Below, in pieces: positions 1 to 10,395 of a stretch of DNA of 64,000 nt (the stretch's first letter is position 1; each line of letters begins with the position of its first letter). The translations under genes and the position numbers were made by a program. Below the pieces are notes generated by a model that was given only the letters and a program-made list of their open reading frames with translations, searched no databases and was not told the DNA's origin. Source of the DNA: Rhizobium laguerreae (GTDB lineage: Bacteria; Pseudomonadota; Alphaproteobacteria; Rhizobiales; Rhizobiaceae); NCBI RefSeq assembly GCF_002008165.1, contig NZ_MRDM01000010.1, positions 759,631 to 823,630 on the forward strand, in the 5' to 3' direction.

Positions 1-1
1 T

Positions 2-400
2 GCCGACTTCTTCTACATGCCGACCTTTGCTTCGCATCCCGAACTCGGCAAGCCGGTTCTGGGCGCCGGCACGCTCGTCTCGATCGCCAAGGACTCGAAG
101 GCTGCTCGCGCCTTCATCGACTTCCTGAAAACCCCGATCGCCCATGAGGTCTGGATGGCGCAGTCGAGCTTCCTGACGCCGTATAAGAGCGTCAGCACCG
201 AGGCCTATGCCAACCCGCAGATGAAGAAGGAAGGCGATATCCTGACCTCCGCCACCACCTTCCGCTTCGACGGTTCCGACCTGATGCCGGGCAAGATCGG
301 CGCCGGCGCCTTTTGGACCGGCATGGTCGATTTCGTCGGCGGCAAGTCCGCTGAAGAGGCTGCAGGCGAAATCCAGAGCGCCTGGGACGGCATCAAGTAA
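2..400 (+). CDS. aglE: Alpha-glucoside ABC transporter substrate-binding protein, C-terminal part (5' end outside window)
   Basis: This reading frame is open from the first bases of the window, so the gene starts upstream and only about 132 C-terminal residues are present. The fragment looks like the C-terminal lobe of a family 1 extracellular sugar-binding protein: an AKDSKAARAFIDFLKTP-type helix, then a tail ending in EIQSAWDGIK. It lies directly upstream of two permease genes, an alpha-glucosidase and an ATPase, the order of the Sinorhizobium aglEFGAK operon. It should act in the periplasm, capturing alpha-glucosides such as sucrose, maltose or trehalose. Assignment to AglE rests mainly on this context; the fragment alone would only say sugar-binding protein. 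Confidence 0.85.
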   Translation, partial: ADFFYMPTFASHPELGKPVLGAGTLVSIAKDSKAARAFIDFLKTPIAHEVWMAQSSFLTPYKSVSTEAYANPQMKKEGDILTSATTFRFDGSDLMPGKIGAGAFWTGMVDFVGGKSAEEAAGEIQSAWDGIK

Positions 401-412
401 TCTTCTAAAATT

Positions 413-475
413 ATGCCGCCGGCTTGCCGGCGGCATGGCTTTGCATGACTGGCCGGACTCGCAAAGAGCCCGGCC
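413..475 (+). promoter_or_regulatory. Two intercistronic stem-loops between aglE and aglF
   Basis: Thirteen bases after the aglE stop is a perfect inverted repeat: ATGCCGCCGGC (413-423) against GCCGGCGGCAT (426-436). A second stem follows, GGCCGGaCTC (451-460) against GAGcCCGGCC (466-475), with one mismatch and a 5-base loop. Neither has a T-run, so they look like mRNA-stabilising or attenuating hairpins rather than full terminators. This is the usual position for raising binding-protein expression above permease expression. The remaining ~110 bases before aglF show nothing else distinct. Confidence 0.7.
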
Positions 476-588
476 ATCGCAGGATATATTGTGATTGGGC
501 AATACAAATAAATTGACGGTGACCGGCGTTGACCCGTCAGAATAAAAACCGGTCGGAATAAGATCAGGGGAAGCAGGGGAGGGACGAA

Positions 589-1602
589 ATGCTGTTGCAG
601 ATAGTGTCCGCTTTAAGCGTCGTGGTCGTCGCCGTTGTCGCGTGCTCGGCCTATTTCTATTTTTCGAACAAGATCCTGGATCTCGCTCTGCCGGTGAAGG
701 ATGGCGACATCCGCGCCGCATCGCGCAATCTCAACCGGCGTGCATTGATCCGGCCATGGTTGTTCATCGGCCCGGCGCTGTTCCTGCTCATCGTCTACCT
801 CGTCTATCCCGTCGTTGCGACCTTCATCCTCTCCTTCTACGACCGCGCCGGTCTGCAGTTCGTCGGCCTCGCCAACTACAAATGGGCGCTCGGCGACCGC
901 GAATTCCGCCAGGCGATCTTCAACAACATCCTCTGGCTCGCCGTGGTGCCTGCTGCCTGCACCTTCTTCGGCCTCGTCATCGCCGTGATGACCGATCGCA
1001 TCTGGTGGGGCAATATCGCCAAGAGCATCGTCTTCATGCCGATGGCGATCTCCTTCGTCGGCGCCTCGGTCATCTGGAAATTCATTTATGAATATCGCGG
1101 CGGCAACGACGTCCAGATCGGCCTGCTGAACGCCATCGTCCAGACCTTCGGCGGCACGCCGGAGGTGTGGATCTCCATTCCCTTCTGGAACAACTTCTTC
1201 TTGATGATCATTCTGATCTGGATCCAGACCGGTTTCGCCATGGTCATCCTGTCGGCGGCTCTTCGCGGCATTCCGGAAGAGACGATCGAAGCGGCCGTCA
1301 TCGACGGCGCCAATGGCTGGCAGATCTTCTGGCGCATCATGGTGCCGCAGATCTGGGGCTCCATCGCAGTCGTCTGGACGACGATCACCATCCTCGTCCT
1401 TAAGGTCTTCGACATCGTGCTGACCATGACCAACGGCCAGTGGCAGACGATGGTGCTGGCGAACCTGATGTTCGACTGGATGTTCCGCGGCGGCGGGGAT
1501 TCCGGCCGAAGCGCGGTCATCGCCATCATCATCATGCTCGCCGTCACGCCGATCATGGTCTGGAACGTGCGCCGCGCCAATCGCGAATTGAAGGGGCACT
1601 GA
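589..1602 (+). CDS. aglF: Alpha-glucoside ABC transporter permease AglF
   Basis: 337-residue inner-membrane permease of the MalF type. An N-terminal membrane segment (about residues 1-25) precedes the usual MetI-like core, which starts near LFIGPALFLLIVYLVYP (about 63-79). The permease EAA loop that contacts the ATPase is visible late in the protein as EAAVIDGANGWQIFWRI. With AglG it forms the channel for alpha-glucosides delivered by AglE and powered by AglK. The ATG follows a purine-rich AGGGGAGGGACGAA. The aglG start is one base after the stop codon, so the two permeases are probably translationally coupled. Confidence 0.9.
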   Translation: MLLQIVSALSVVVVAVVACSAYFYFSNKILDLALPVKDGDIRAASRNLNRRALIRPWLFIGPALFLLIVYLVYPVVATFILSFYDRAGLQFVGLANYKWALGDREFRQAIFNNILWLAVVPAACTFFGLVIAVMTDRIWWGNIAKSIVFMPMAISFVGASVIWKFIYEYRGGNDVQIGLLNAIVQTFGGTPEVWISIPFWNNFFLMIILIWIQTGFAMVILSAALRGIPEETIEAAVIDGANGWQIFWRIMVPQIWGSIAVVWTTITILVLKVFDIVLTMTNGQWQTMVLANLMFDWMFRGGGDSGRSAVIAIIIMLAVTPIMVWNVRRANRELKGH

Positions 1603-1603
1603 G

Positions 1604-2767
1604 ATGACCGCTATCGGAAGCTATTTCAAGATCGGTCCCGCCCGTCTCTTCGTTCACGCAGCCGTTCTGCTGATTGTCATCATCTGGCTCATCCCGACGC
1701 TCGGCATCTTCGTCAGCGCGCTGCGCGACAAGGACCAGATCGTCGTCTCCGGCTGGTGGACGGCCTTCGTCGGCTCGACGCAGACCGTTGCCGTTCGCTT
1801 GGGCACACCGGACCAGCAGCAGCAGGAAGGTGCCGCCTATGTCATTGCAGGCAATGTGCTGGAAGGCCAGACCGGCCGCGCGGTAAAGGCCTTCGGCAAT
1901 CGCGTGCAGCAGCCGGCCGCCTTCAAGGCCGGCGAGACCGCCGATCTCGGCGACGGCGAAACCCTGCAGATCAACAGCGACGGCAGTTATCGCTATGTGA
2001 AGAACGCCGCCTTTTCGCCCGACCAGCGCCCGCGGCGCATCTATGCATCCGTCTCGGCGCCGCCGGAATTCACCATGCAGAACTACAACACGGTTCTAAG
2101 AGGCGAGGGCATCGGCCAATCCTTCATCAACTCGCTGACCGTGACGATCCCGGCGACGATCATCCCGATCCTGATTGCCGCTTTCGCCGCTTATGCGCTC
2201 AGCTGGATGGAGTTTCCCGGCCGCGCGCTGCTGATCGCGCTCGTCGTTGGCCTCATCGTCGTGCCGCTGCAGATGTCATTGATCCCGCTGCTGCGTCTCT
2301 ACAACGAGATCGGCAACATGCTCGGCCAGCCGTCGAAGACCTATCCCGGCATCTGGCTGGCTCATACCGCTTTCGGCATGCCGCTCGCCATCTATCTCTT
2401 GCGGGCCTATATCGCCGGCCTGCCGAAGGAAATCATCGAATCCGCCCGCGTCGATGGCGCGAGTGATTTCGAGATCTTCGTCCGCATCGTTTTGCCTCTA
2501 TCCTTCCCGGCACTCGCCTCCTTCGCCATCTTCCAGTTCCTGTGGGTATGGAACGACCTGCTCGTCGCCATGGTCTTCCTCGGTACCGACAAGGACCACA
2601 TCGTGCTGACCGGCAGCCTGAACGCGCTGCTCGGCTCGCGCGGCGGCAATTGGGAGATTTTGACGGCGTCAGCCTTCGTCACCATCATCGTGCCGCTGCT
2701 CGTCTTCTTCGGGCTGCAGCGTTATCTGGTGCGCGGTCTGCTGGCAGGTTCGGTCAAGGGAGGTTGA
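1604..2767 (+). CDS. aglG: Alpha-glucoside ABC transporter permease AglG with large periplasmic insert
   Basis: 387-residue MalG-type permease, about 100 residues longer than a typical partner permease. The first membrane segment (about 14-36) is followed by a roughly 110-residue hydrophilic stretch (about 47-155, TPDQQQQEGAAYV through RIYASVSAPPEF) before the normal core resumes at NSLTVTIPATIIP. That insert should face the periplasm. The EAA loop reads ESARVDGASDFEIF. The gene sits one base after aglF and 34 bases before aglA. Rhizobial AglG proteins are known to be long, so the insert is probably a family feature and not an assembly fault; its role is unknown to me. Confidence 0.9.
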   Translation: MTAIGSYFKIGPARLFVHAAVLLIVIIWLIPTLGIFVSALRDKDQIVVSGWWTAFVGSTQTVAVRLGTPDQQQQEGAAYVIAGNVLEGQTGRAVKAFGNRVQQPAAFKAGETADLGDGETLQINSDGSYRYVKNAAFSPDQRPRRIYASVSAPPEFTMQNYNTVLRGEGIGQSFINSLTVTIPATIIPILIAAFAAYALSWMEFPGRALLIALVVGLIVVPLQMSLIPLLRLYNEIGNMLGQPSKTYPGIWLAHTAFGMPLAIYLLRAYIAGLPKEIIESARVDGASDFEIFVRIVLPLSFPALASFAIFQFLWVWNDLLVAMVFLGTDKDHIVLTGSLNALLGSRGGNWEILTASAFVTIIVPLLVFFGLQRYLVRGLLAGSVKGG

Positions 2768-2801
2768 CCATTCCCGAACGTGACTTCAAACAGGATATTC
2801 C

Positions 2802-4454
<1,653 letters not shown>

Positions 4455-4474
4455 AGAACGCAGGGGAGAGAGAA

Positions 4475-5563
4475 ATGACTGGACTGACGCTGAAGGATAT
4501 TCGCAAATCCTACGGTTCCGTGGACGTTCTCCACGGTATCGACCTCGATATCAAGCAGGGCGAATTCATCGTCTTCGTCGGTCCGTCCGGCTGTGGCAAA
4601 TCCACGCTTCTGCGCATGATCGCCGGTCTTGAGGCGATCACCGGCGGTGAGATGTATATCGATGGCCATCTCGTCAATGACGTACCGCCCTCCAAGCGCG
4701 GCATCGCCATGGTCTTCCAGTCCTATGCGCTCTACCCGCATATGACCGTCTTCGATAACATGGCGTTCGGCATGAAGATCGCCGGCGAAAGCAAGCAGGA
4801 AATCGATCGCCGCGTCAAGGCGGCGGCCGAGAGCCTGCAGCTGACCCAATATCTCGGTCGCCTGCCGAAGGCGCTTTCCGGCGGCCAGCGCCAGCGCGTG
4901 GCGATCGGCCGCGCCATCTGCCGCGATCCCAAGGTCTTCCTGTTCGACGAGCCGCTCTCCAACCTCGATGCCGCGCTGCGCGTCGCGACCCGCATCGAGA
5001 TCGCCCGTCTGAACGAACAGATGGCCGATACGACGATGATCTACGTCACCCATGACCAGGTCGAGGCGATGACGCTCGCCGACCGCATCGTCGTACTCTC
5101 CGCCGGCAATATCGAGCAGGTCGGTGCGCCGCTGGACCTCTACGAGCGCCCGGCAAACCTCTTTGTTGCGAAATTCATCGGCTCGCCGGCGATGAACATC
5201 ATCCCCGCGACGATATCAGGGACTGGAAGCCAGACGACGGTGACGCTGACCGGCGGCATGTCGGTGACGCTCGATATCGCGACCGATGCGTCCGAAATGG
5301 GCAAGCAGGCAAGCTTCGGCGTTCGTCCGGAGGATCTCGGGGTTGCCGACGGCGCCGACTACCTTTTCGAAGGTGAGGTGTCGATCGTCGAAGCGCTCGG
5401 CGAAGTGACGCTGCTTTATATCGAGGGCTTGGTTCCCGGCGAGCCGATCGTCGTCAAACTGCCCGGCATCTATGATGTGAAGAAGGGCCAGAGGATGCGG
5501 TTTGCCGCCGACAGGCAGAAGTTGCATCTCTTTGACGCAACCGGTCATACCTACCGGAAATGA
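4475..5563 (+). CDS. aglK: Alpha-glucoside ABC transporter ATP-binding protein AglK
   Basis: 362-residue MalK/UgpC-type ATPase. Walker A is GPSGCGKST at residues 36-44, the signature is LSGGQRQRVAIGRA, Walker B is VFLFDEPLSNLDA, and the H-loop follows in YVTHDQVEAM. A C-terminal OB-type regulatory region (about 235-362, with FGVRPEDLGV) completes the MalK fold. I start it at the ATG preceded by CAGGGGAGAGAGAA; the frame is open further upstream but overlaps aglA there. It energises import through AglF/AglG and ends the agl operon. Confidence 0.92.
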   Translation: MTGLTLKDIRKSYGSVDVLHGIDLDIKQGEFIVFVGPSGCGKSTLLRMIAGLEAITGGEMYIDGHLVNDVPPSKRGIAMVFQSYALYPHMTVFDNMAFGMKIAGESKQEIDRRVKAAAESLQLTQYLGRLPKALSGGQRQRVAIGRAICRDPKVFLFDEPLSNLDAALRVATRIEIARLNEQMADTTMIYVTHDQVEAMTLADRIVVLSAGNIEQVGAPLDLYERPANLFVAKFIGSPAMNIIPATISGTGSQTTVTLTGGMSVTLDIATDASEMGKQASFGVRPEDLGVADGADYLFEGEVSIVEALGEVTLLYIEGLVPGEPIVVKLPGIYDVKKGQRMRFAADRQKLHLFDATGHTYRK

Positions 5564-5575
5564 GGCGGCCATTTT

Positions 5576-5591
5576 TGGGGTGATCACCCCA
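5576..5591. promoter_or_regulatory. Perfect 16-bp palindrome after aglK
   Basis: TGGGGTGATCACCCCA is a perfect palindrome 12 bases after the aglK stop, preceded by a short T-run. It could be a weak terminator for the agl operon read from either strand, or an operator for the gene at 5680. The sequence does not decide between these. Confidence 0.4.
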
Positions 5592-5679
5592 GGAATTGTG
5601 CAGGACGGGCCGAATTCTCACTTTCTGTTAAAGATCGGCTGCTACCTTTTCCTCGTCAATTTATGAGGGGGATAAGCAC

Positions 5680-6093
5680 GTGGCCGCTTCCAATCCGTCA
5701 CAGCCAAAATCTCATTTCCTGAGCAAGGAAGAATCCTTCATGTATGACCGCGAGGCGCGGTTCAAGATGGAGGACACGATGAATGCCGCGCGCATCGAAT
5801 ATACGGAAAAGGGCGTCATGCACGCGGCTTCGCGCCGCTGCGACATTGTCCGGATCTCGATGAGCAGCGCGACACTCGCGATCCTGACCCAGTTCAGCCT
5901 ACCGAAGCAGTTCTATCTGGATATTCCGGATGCCCGCATCACCAAAGTCGGCTGCCTGCTGATGAAGGTCAACGCCAACAATACGATCGACGTGCGCTTC
6001 CTGCGCCTGCTGACGCAGAAGGAGCTGAACAAGATCTTCGTCTACAGCACCCATCCGGCACACCGCGACTACGTTCTCGACGTCCGGGCCTGA
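5680..6093 (+). CDS. Conserved hypothetical protein, PilZ-like
   Basis: 137-residue soluble protein. The GTG start at 5680 is preceded by GAGGGGG at good spacing; an internal ATG at 5740 (MYDREARFKM) is an alternative. The region from about residue 50 on, RRCDIVRISMSSATLAIL then FYLDIPDA and CLLMKVNANNTIDVRFLRLL, has the strand pattern of a PilZ domain (R..C.V.diS..gA, lP..f.l.i, c.....n.i.vrF). The N-terminal arginine motif that binds cyclic-di-GMP is not clearly present, so ligand binding is uncertain. It lies between the agl operon and the edd-pgl-zwf operon and ends at a shared terminator. Confidence 0.6.
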   Translation: MAASNPSQPKSHFLSKEESFMYDREARFKMEDTMNAARIEYTEKGVMHAASRRCDIVRISMSSATLAILTQFSLPKQFYLDIPDARITKVGCLLMKVNANNTIDVRFLRLLTQKELNKIFVYSTHPAHRDYVLDVRA

Positions 6094-6113
6094 GGGACCA
6101 TTCGACTGAAATC

Positions 6114-6152
6114 AAAAACCCACGGGGTGCTGCGCGCGCCCCGTGGGTTTTT
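6114..6152. terminator. Bidirectional rho-independent terminator
   Basis: AAAAACCCACGGGG (6114-6127) pairs perfectly with CCCCGTGGGTTTTT (6139-6152) across an 11-base loop. The A-run and T-run flank the stem, so it can stop the PilZ-like gene from the left and edd from the right. Confidence 0.9.
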
Positions 6153-6173
6153 GTCTGTCTCCAGTGACCACGC

Positions 6174-7997
6174 TCAGTGGTGGAAGAGCACGCTCGCACC
6201 CTGGTCCGAAGGTCCGACGGCGCGGCGGAACGGTGCGAAGAGCTCGCGGCCCATCCCGAATTCATTGTCGGAAAGATCGACGACGACAGGTTCACGCTCG
6301 GCCATGTCGGCCGCATCGACGAGCAGCTCGAGCGTGCCCTTGATCGCGTCGAGGCGAATGATGTCGCCCTCGCGGATGCGGGCGATCGGACCGCCGTCGA
6401 CCGCTTCCGGCGTGACGTGGATCGCGGCCGGCACCTTGCCGGATGCGCCGGACATGCGCCCGTCGGTCAGCAGCGCTACGCGGAAGCCGCGGTCCTGCAG
6501 CACGCCGAGCGGTGGCGTCAGCTTGTGCAGTTCCGGCATGCCGTTCGCCTTTGGGCCCTGGAAGCGCACGACGGCGATGAAATCGCGGTTGAGCTTGCCT
6601 TCCTTGAAGGCATCCTGCAGCTCCTGCTGGCTGTGGAAGATGACCGCTGGCGCTTCGATGATGTGACGCTCCGGCTTGACGGCCGATATCTTGATGACCG
6701 CCTTGCCGAGATTGCCGCGCAGCATCTTCAACCCGCCATTCGCCTGGAACGGCGTCTCGATGCTGGAGAGAACTTTGGGATCGACGCTTTTTTCCGGCGA
6801 CGGCTCGCGCAGGACGGCGCCCTTTTCGCCGAGACGGGCGTCGACCGTATAGGCTTGGAGACCTTGACCGAAGACGGTGCGAACGTCGTCATGCACCAGG
6901 CCGTGTTTCAACAGTTCCTTGATGAGGAATCCCATGCCGCCGGCCGCCTGGAAATGGTTCACGTCGGCCAGTCCGTTCGGATAGACGCGGGCAAGCAGCG
7001 GGACGATTTCCGAAAGCTCGGCAATGTCCTGCCAGGTGAGCTGGATGCCGGCTGCCCGCGCCATGGCGACGAGGTGCAGCGTATGATTGGTCGAGCCGCC
7101 GGTCGCATGCAGGCCGACGACGCCGTTGACGACCGAGCGTTCGTCGATCATCTCACCCGCCGGCGTGAATTCGTTGCCGAGCGCGGTGATCGCCAGCGCC
7201 CGCTTGGCAGCTTCGCGCGTCAGCGCTTCGCGCAGCGGCGTGCCGGGATTGATGAAGGAGGAGCCCGGCATGTGGAAGCCCATGATCTCCATCAGCATCT
7301 GGTTGGAATTGGCGGTGCCGTAGAAGGTGCAGGTGCCGGGGCCGTGATAGGATTTCGATTCCGCTTCCAGCAGTTCGGCGCGTCCGACCTTGCCCTCGGC
7401 GAAGAGCTGGCGCACGCGCGACTTCTCGTCGTTCGGCAGGCCTGTGGTCATCGGGCCGGCCGGAACGAAGATCGACGGCAGGTGCCCGAAGGACAGGGCT
7501 GCGATCACCAGGCCTGGCACGATCTTGTCGCAGACGCCGAGGAAGAGGGCGGCATCGAACATATTGTGCGACAGGCCGACGCCCGCAGACATGGCGATCA
7601 GATCGCGCGAGAAGAGCGAGAGCTCCATGCCCGGCTGTCCCTGGGTGACGCCGTCGCACATCGCCGGCACGCCGCCGGCCACCTGCGCCACGCCGCCGGC
7701 TTCGGCGGCTGCCTCACGGATGATCGCCGGATAGGTCTCGAACGGCTGGTGGGCCGAGAGCATGTCGTTATAGGCGGTGATGATGCCGAGATTGGCGATG
7801 CGGTCGCCGGCAAGCGCATCCTTGTCGGCGGGGGAACAGACCGCGAAGCCGTGGGCAAGGTTGGCGCAGCCAAGTACCGAGCGCTGCACGCCCTGCGAGG
7901 CGGCCGCGCGCAGGCGTTCGAGATAGCGTTCGCGGGTGGGCTTCGAGCGTTCGACGATGCGATCGGTGATCGCAGAGATGCGTGCATGAGCGGACAT
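6174..7997 (-). CDS. edd: 6-phosphogluconate dehydratase
   Basis: 607-residue enzyme of the IlvD/Edd family that converts 6-phosphogluconate to 2-keto-3-deoxy-6-phosphogluconate, the first committed Entner-Doudoroff step. Family hallmarks are visible: GVCDKIVPG and [14 protein letters not shown], both holding Fe-S ligand cysteines, and [11 protein letters not shown] near the C-terminus. Length is normal for Edd. It is the last gene of zwf-pgl-edd, 79 bases after pgl. Most rhizobia use this route for sugars because they lack phosphofructokinase, so the operon is the likely sink for sugar imported by the neighbouring agl system. No eda aldolase gene is in the window. Confidence 0.95.
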   Translation of the reverse strand: MSAHARISAITDRIVERSKPTRERYLERLRAAASQGVQRSVLGCANLAHGFAVCSPADKDALAGDRIANLGIITAYNDMLSAHQPFETYPAIIREAAAEAGGVAQVAGGVPAMCDGVTQGQPGMELSLFSRDLIAMSAGVGLSHNMFDAALFLGVCDKIVPGLVIAALSFGHLPSIFVPAGPMTTGLPNDEKSRVRQLFAEGKVGRAELLEAESKSYHGPGTCTFYGTANSNQMLMEIMGFHMPGSSFINPGTPLREALTREAAKRALAITALGNEFTPAGEMIDERSVVNGVVGLHATGGSTNHTLHLVAMARAAGIQLTWQDIAELSEIVPLLARVYPNGLADVNHFQAAGGMGFLIKELLKHGLVHDDVRTVFGQGLQAYTVDARLGEKGAVLREPSPEKSVDPKVLSSIETPFQANGGLKMLRGNLGKAVIKISAVKPERHIIEAPAVIFHSQQELQDAFKEGKLNRDFIAVVRFQGPKANGMPELHKLTPPLGVLQDRGFRVALLTDGRMSGASGKVPAAIHVTPEAVDGGPIARIREGDIIRLDAIKGTLELLVDAADMAEREPVVVDLSDNEFGMGRELFAPFRRAVGPSDQGASVLFHH

Positions 7998-8076
7998 GGA
8001 AAATCCCTGCCTTGTTCGTTGTCTCTATCTGTTTCGGCGGCTCCGGCCTAGATCTGAATTTCAAATCTGCGGCGGA

Positions 8077-8775
8077 TCAGGGAGCCCAGTAGATCTCGAC
8101 CGGGGAAGTGGCCCGGCGCAGAATGGCGCGGATCGGCATTTCTGCCTCTTCACCGCTGCCTTCCGCCTTGGCGAGAACGTCTTTTTTGCCTTCGCCCTCG
8201 ATATGGAGAACCAGGAGTGCGGCATCCTCAAGACTGGAGAAGGTGAAGGTCAGGCGCGGCTCGCCGGCCCCTTCCGCTTCCATGGTGATGATGCCGCGCT
8301 GCGTCGATGCGTCGAGCGCCTTGGCAAGATTGCTGCCGCCGGGAAAAAACGAGGCGGTGTGGCCGTCGCCACCCATGCCGAGGATGACGATGTCGAAGGG
8401 GATGCCGATCTCGGCACTTTTTGCAGTCGCAAGTCTTGCAGCTTCCTCGACGGAAGGTGCCGGCTGGTAAAGCGGCACGAAGCGCGCCGCCTTTGCCTTG
8501 TTTTGAAGGAGATTGGCATCGACCAGCAGATGGTTCGAGCGCGGATTGTCGGCCGGCACGAAGCGTTCGTCGACAAGCGTGATCGTCACTTTTTCCCAGG
8601 CGATGTCGCGCGTCGAAAGCGCCTGGAAGAAGGCCTTCGGTGTGGAGCCGCCGGAAACGGCGATGGACGCCGTTCCGCGGGCGGCGATCGCTGCCGAAAG
8701 CGTATCGGCGACCTTATCGGCGAGACTGCCGGCGAGGTCTGCGGCGCTGGCGAAGGAATGCAGGGTCGATGTCAT
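8077..8775 (-). CDS. pgl: 6-phosphogluconolactonase
   Basis: 232-residue cytosolic enzyme that hydrolyses 6-phosphogluconolactone to 6-phosphogluconate, between Zwf and Edd. Family motifs seen: AVSGGSTPKAFF near the N-terminus, VTITLVDERFVP, and VILGMGGDGHTASFFPG. I chose the ATG at 8775 (MTSTLHSF), which leaves a 10-base gap to the zwf stop. An in-frame ATG at 8817 would lie inside zwf. The tight spacing indicates cotranscription with zwf. Confidence 0.93.
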   Translation of the reverse strand: MTSTLHSFASAADLAGSLADKVADTLSAAIAARGTASIAVSGGSTPKAFFQALSTRDIAWEKVTITLVDERFVPADNPRSNHLLVDANLLQNKAKAARFVPLYQPAPSVEEAARLATAKSAEIGIPFDIVILGMGGDGHTASFFPGGSNLAKALDASTQRGIITMEAEGAGEPRLTFTFSSLEDAALLVLHIEGEGKKDVLAKAEGSGEEAEMPIRAILRRATSPVEIYWAP

Positions 8776-8785
8776 CGATGTCGTC

Positions 8786-10261
8786 CTAGATTTCGTCATG
8801 CCAGGTGCGGCCGTCACGCTCGATCAGCGCGATGGCCTGGCTCGGCCCCCAGGTGCCGGCCGTATAGCCCTGCACCTGCTGGCCGGTCGTTTCCCAACCC
8901 TTGAGGATCGGATCCACCCATTTCCATGCGGCTTCGACTTCGTCGCGGCGCATGAACAGCGTCTGGTTGGAACGGATCACGTCCATCAGCAGGCGCTCGT
9001 AGGCGTCCGGATTGCGGACGTTGAAGGCCTGGGCGAAGCTCATGTCGAGCGAGACGTTGCGCAGGCGCATGCCGCCCGGACCCGGATCCTTGATCATCAG
9101 CGACTGCTTGACGCCCTCATCCGGCTGCAGGCGGATGATCAGCTGGTTGGCGACGATGCGCCCGGCCGCCTGGTCGAAGATCGCGTGCGGGATCGGCTTG
9201 AAGGTGATGACGATCTCGGACATGCGCCCGGTCAGGCGTTTGCCGGTTCTTATATAGAAGGGAACGCCGGCCCAGCGCCAGTTGTTGATCTCGGCCTTGA
9301 TGGCGACGAAGGTCTCGGTGTTCGAGACGCCGCCTTCGAGCTCTTCGAGGTAGCCTTTGACCGGGCCGGTACCCGATGCGCCGGCGCGATACTGGCCGCG
9401 GACCGTCGCCTGCTCGACGTTGGAGGCATTGAGCGGCTTCAGCGCGCGCAGCACCTTCAGCTTCTCGTCGCGCACGGCTTCCGAATCCATCGACGAGGGC
9501 ACTTCCATCGCCGTCAGGCAGAGTAGCTGAAGAATGTGGTTCTGCACCATGTCGCGCAGCGCACCCGCCGTATCGTAATAGCCGGCGCGGCCTTCGAGGC
9601 CGACCGATTCAGCCACGGTGATCTGCACGTGGTCGATGTAGTTGGCATTCCAGAGCGGCTCGTAGAGCGCATTGGCAAAGCGCAGCGCCATCAGGTTCTG
9701 CACCGTCTCCTTGCCGAGATAGTGGTCGATGCGGAAGATCTGCTCTTCCTTGAAGGCACGGCCGATCGTGTCGTTGAGCTGCAGCGCAGAAGCGAGATCG
9801 CGGCCGATCGGCTTTTCGACGACGATGCGGGTCGACTTGGTGATCAGCTTATGGTCTGCGATTTTCTGCGAAATATCGCCGAAGATGCCGGGCGCGACCG
9901 CGAGATAGAAGGCGCGCACACGGTCCTTGCCCTCGTCGAGCAGCTTCTTCAGCTGATCCCAGCCGGTATCCGTGCGGGCATCAACCGAGACGTAGTAGAG
10001 GCGGGCACAGAACTTCTCCACCTCAGCCTCGTCGTATTCGCCCTTCTTCAGGTGTTCCTTCAGCGCATCGCGGGCAAAATTGCGGTATTCCTCGTGGGTC
10101 AACGGGCTGCGCGAGGCGCCGATCACGCGGGTCGGTTCGCTGAACTGGCCTTCGATCTGGCGATGATAAAGCGCGGGCAGCAATTTGCGCTCGGCAAGGT
10201 CGCCGCTGCCGCCGAAAACGACGTAATCAAAAGGCTCAACGGGAATGATTTGGCTGCTCAT
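8786..10261 (-). CDS. zwf: Glucose-6-phosphate dehydrogenase
   Basis: 491-residue enzyme oxidising glucose-6-phosphate to 6-phosphogluconolactone with NAD(P)+. The dinucleotide fingerprint GGSGDLAERK is at residues 17-26, EKPIG at 149-153, and the active-site signature RIDHYLGKE at 177-185. The start at 10261 (MSSQIIPVEPF) gives the length usual for rhizobial Zwf; an in-frame ATG five codons upstream is less likely. First gene of zwf-pgl-edd. An AT-rich imperfect inverted repeat about 35-55 bases upstream (10295-10320, CTTTTAATC against GATTTAAAAAG) could be a regulator site. Confidence 0.95.
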   Translation of the reverse strand: MSSQIIPVEPFDYVVFGGSGDLAERKLLPALYHRQIEGQFSEPTRVIGASRSPLTHEEYRNFARDALKEHLKKGEYDEAEVEKFCARLYYVSVDARTDTGWDQLKKLLDEGKDRVRAFYLAVAPGIFGDISQKIADHKLITKSTRIVVEKPIGRDLASALQLNDTIGRAFKEEQIFRIDHYLGKETVQNLMALRFANALYEPLWNANYIDHVQITVAESVGLEGRAGYYDTAGALRDMVQNHILQLLCLTAMEVPSSMDSEAVRDEKLKVLRALKPLNASNVEQATVRGQYRAGASGTGPVKGYLEELEGGVSNTETFVAIKAEINNWRWAGVPFYIRTGKRLTGRMSEIVITFKPIPHAIFDQAAGRIVANQLIIRLQPDEGVKQSLMIKDPGPGGMRLRNVSLDMSFAQAFNVRNPDAYERLLMDVIRSNQTLFMRRDEVEAAWKWVDPILKGWETTGQQVQGYTAGTWGPSQAIALIERDGRTWHDEI

Positions 10262-10395
10262 GAGCTTGTCTCTCAATCAGGCTTGGTTGACGGCTCTTTT
10301 AATCTAATCGATTTAAAAAGCCAGTGTGCAGTGCAATGAATCTCTCAGGCACCGGTTTTAGAGCGAATTTCCGGAAGATGAAATCCGCAATCGGA

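Noticed and set aside
6177..8051. 624-residue frame on the plus strand across edd
   Set aside because: Fully antisense to edd, which has clear family motifs; high-GC codon bias opens such shadow frames.
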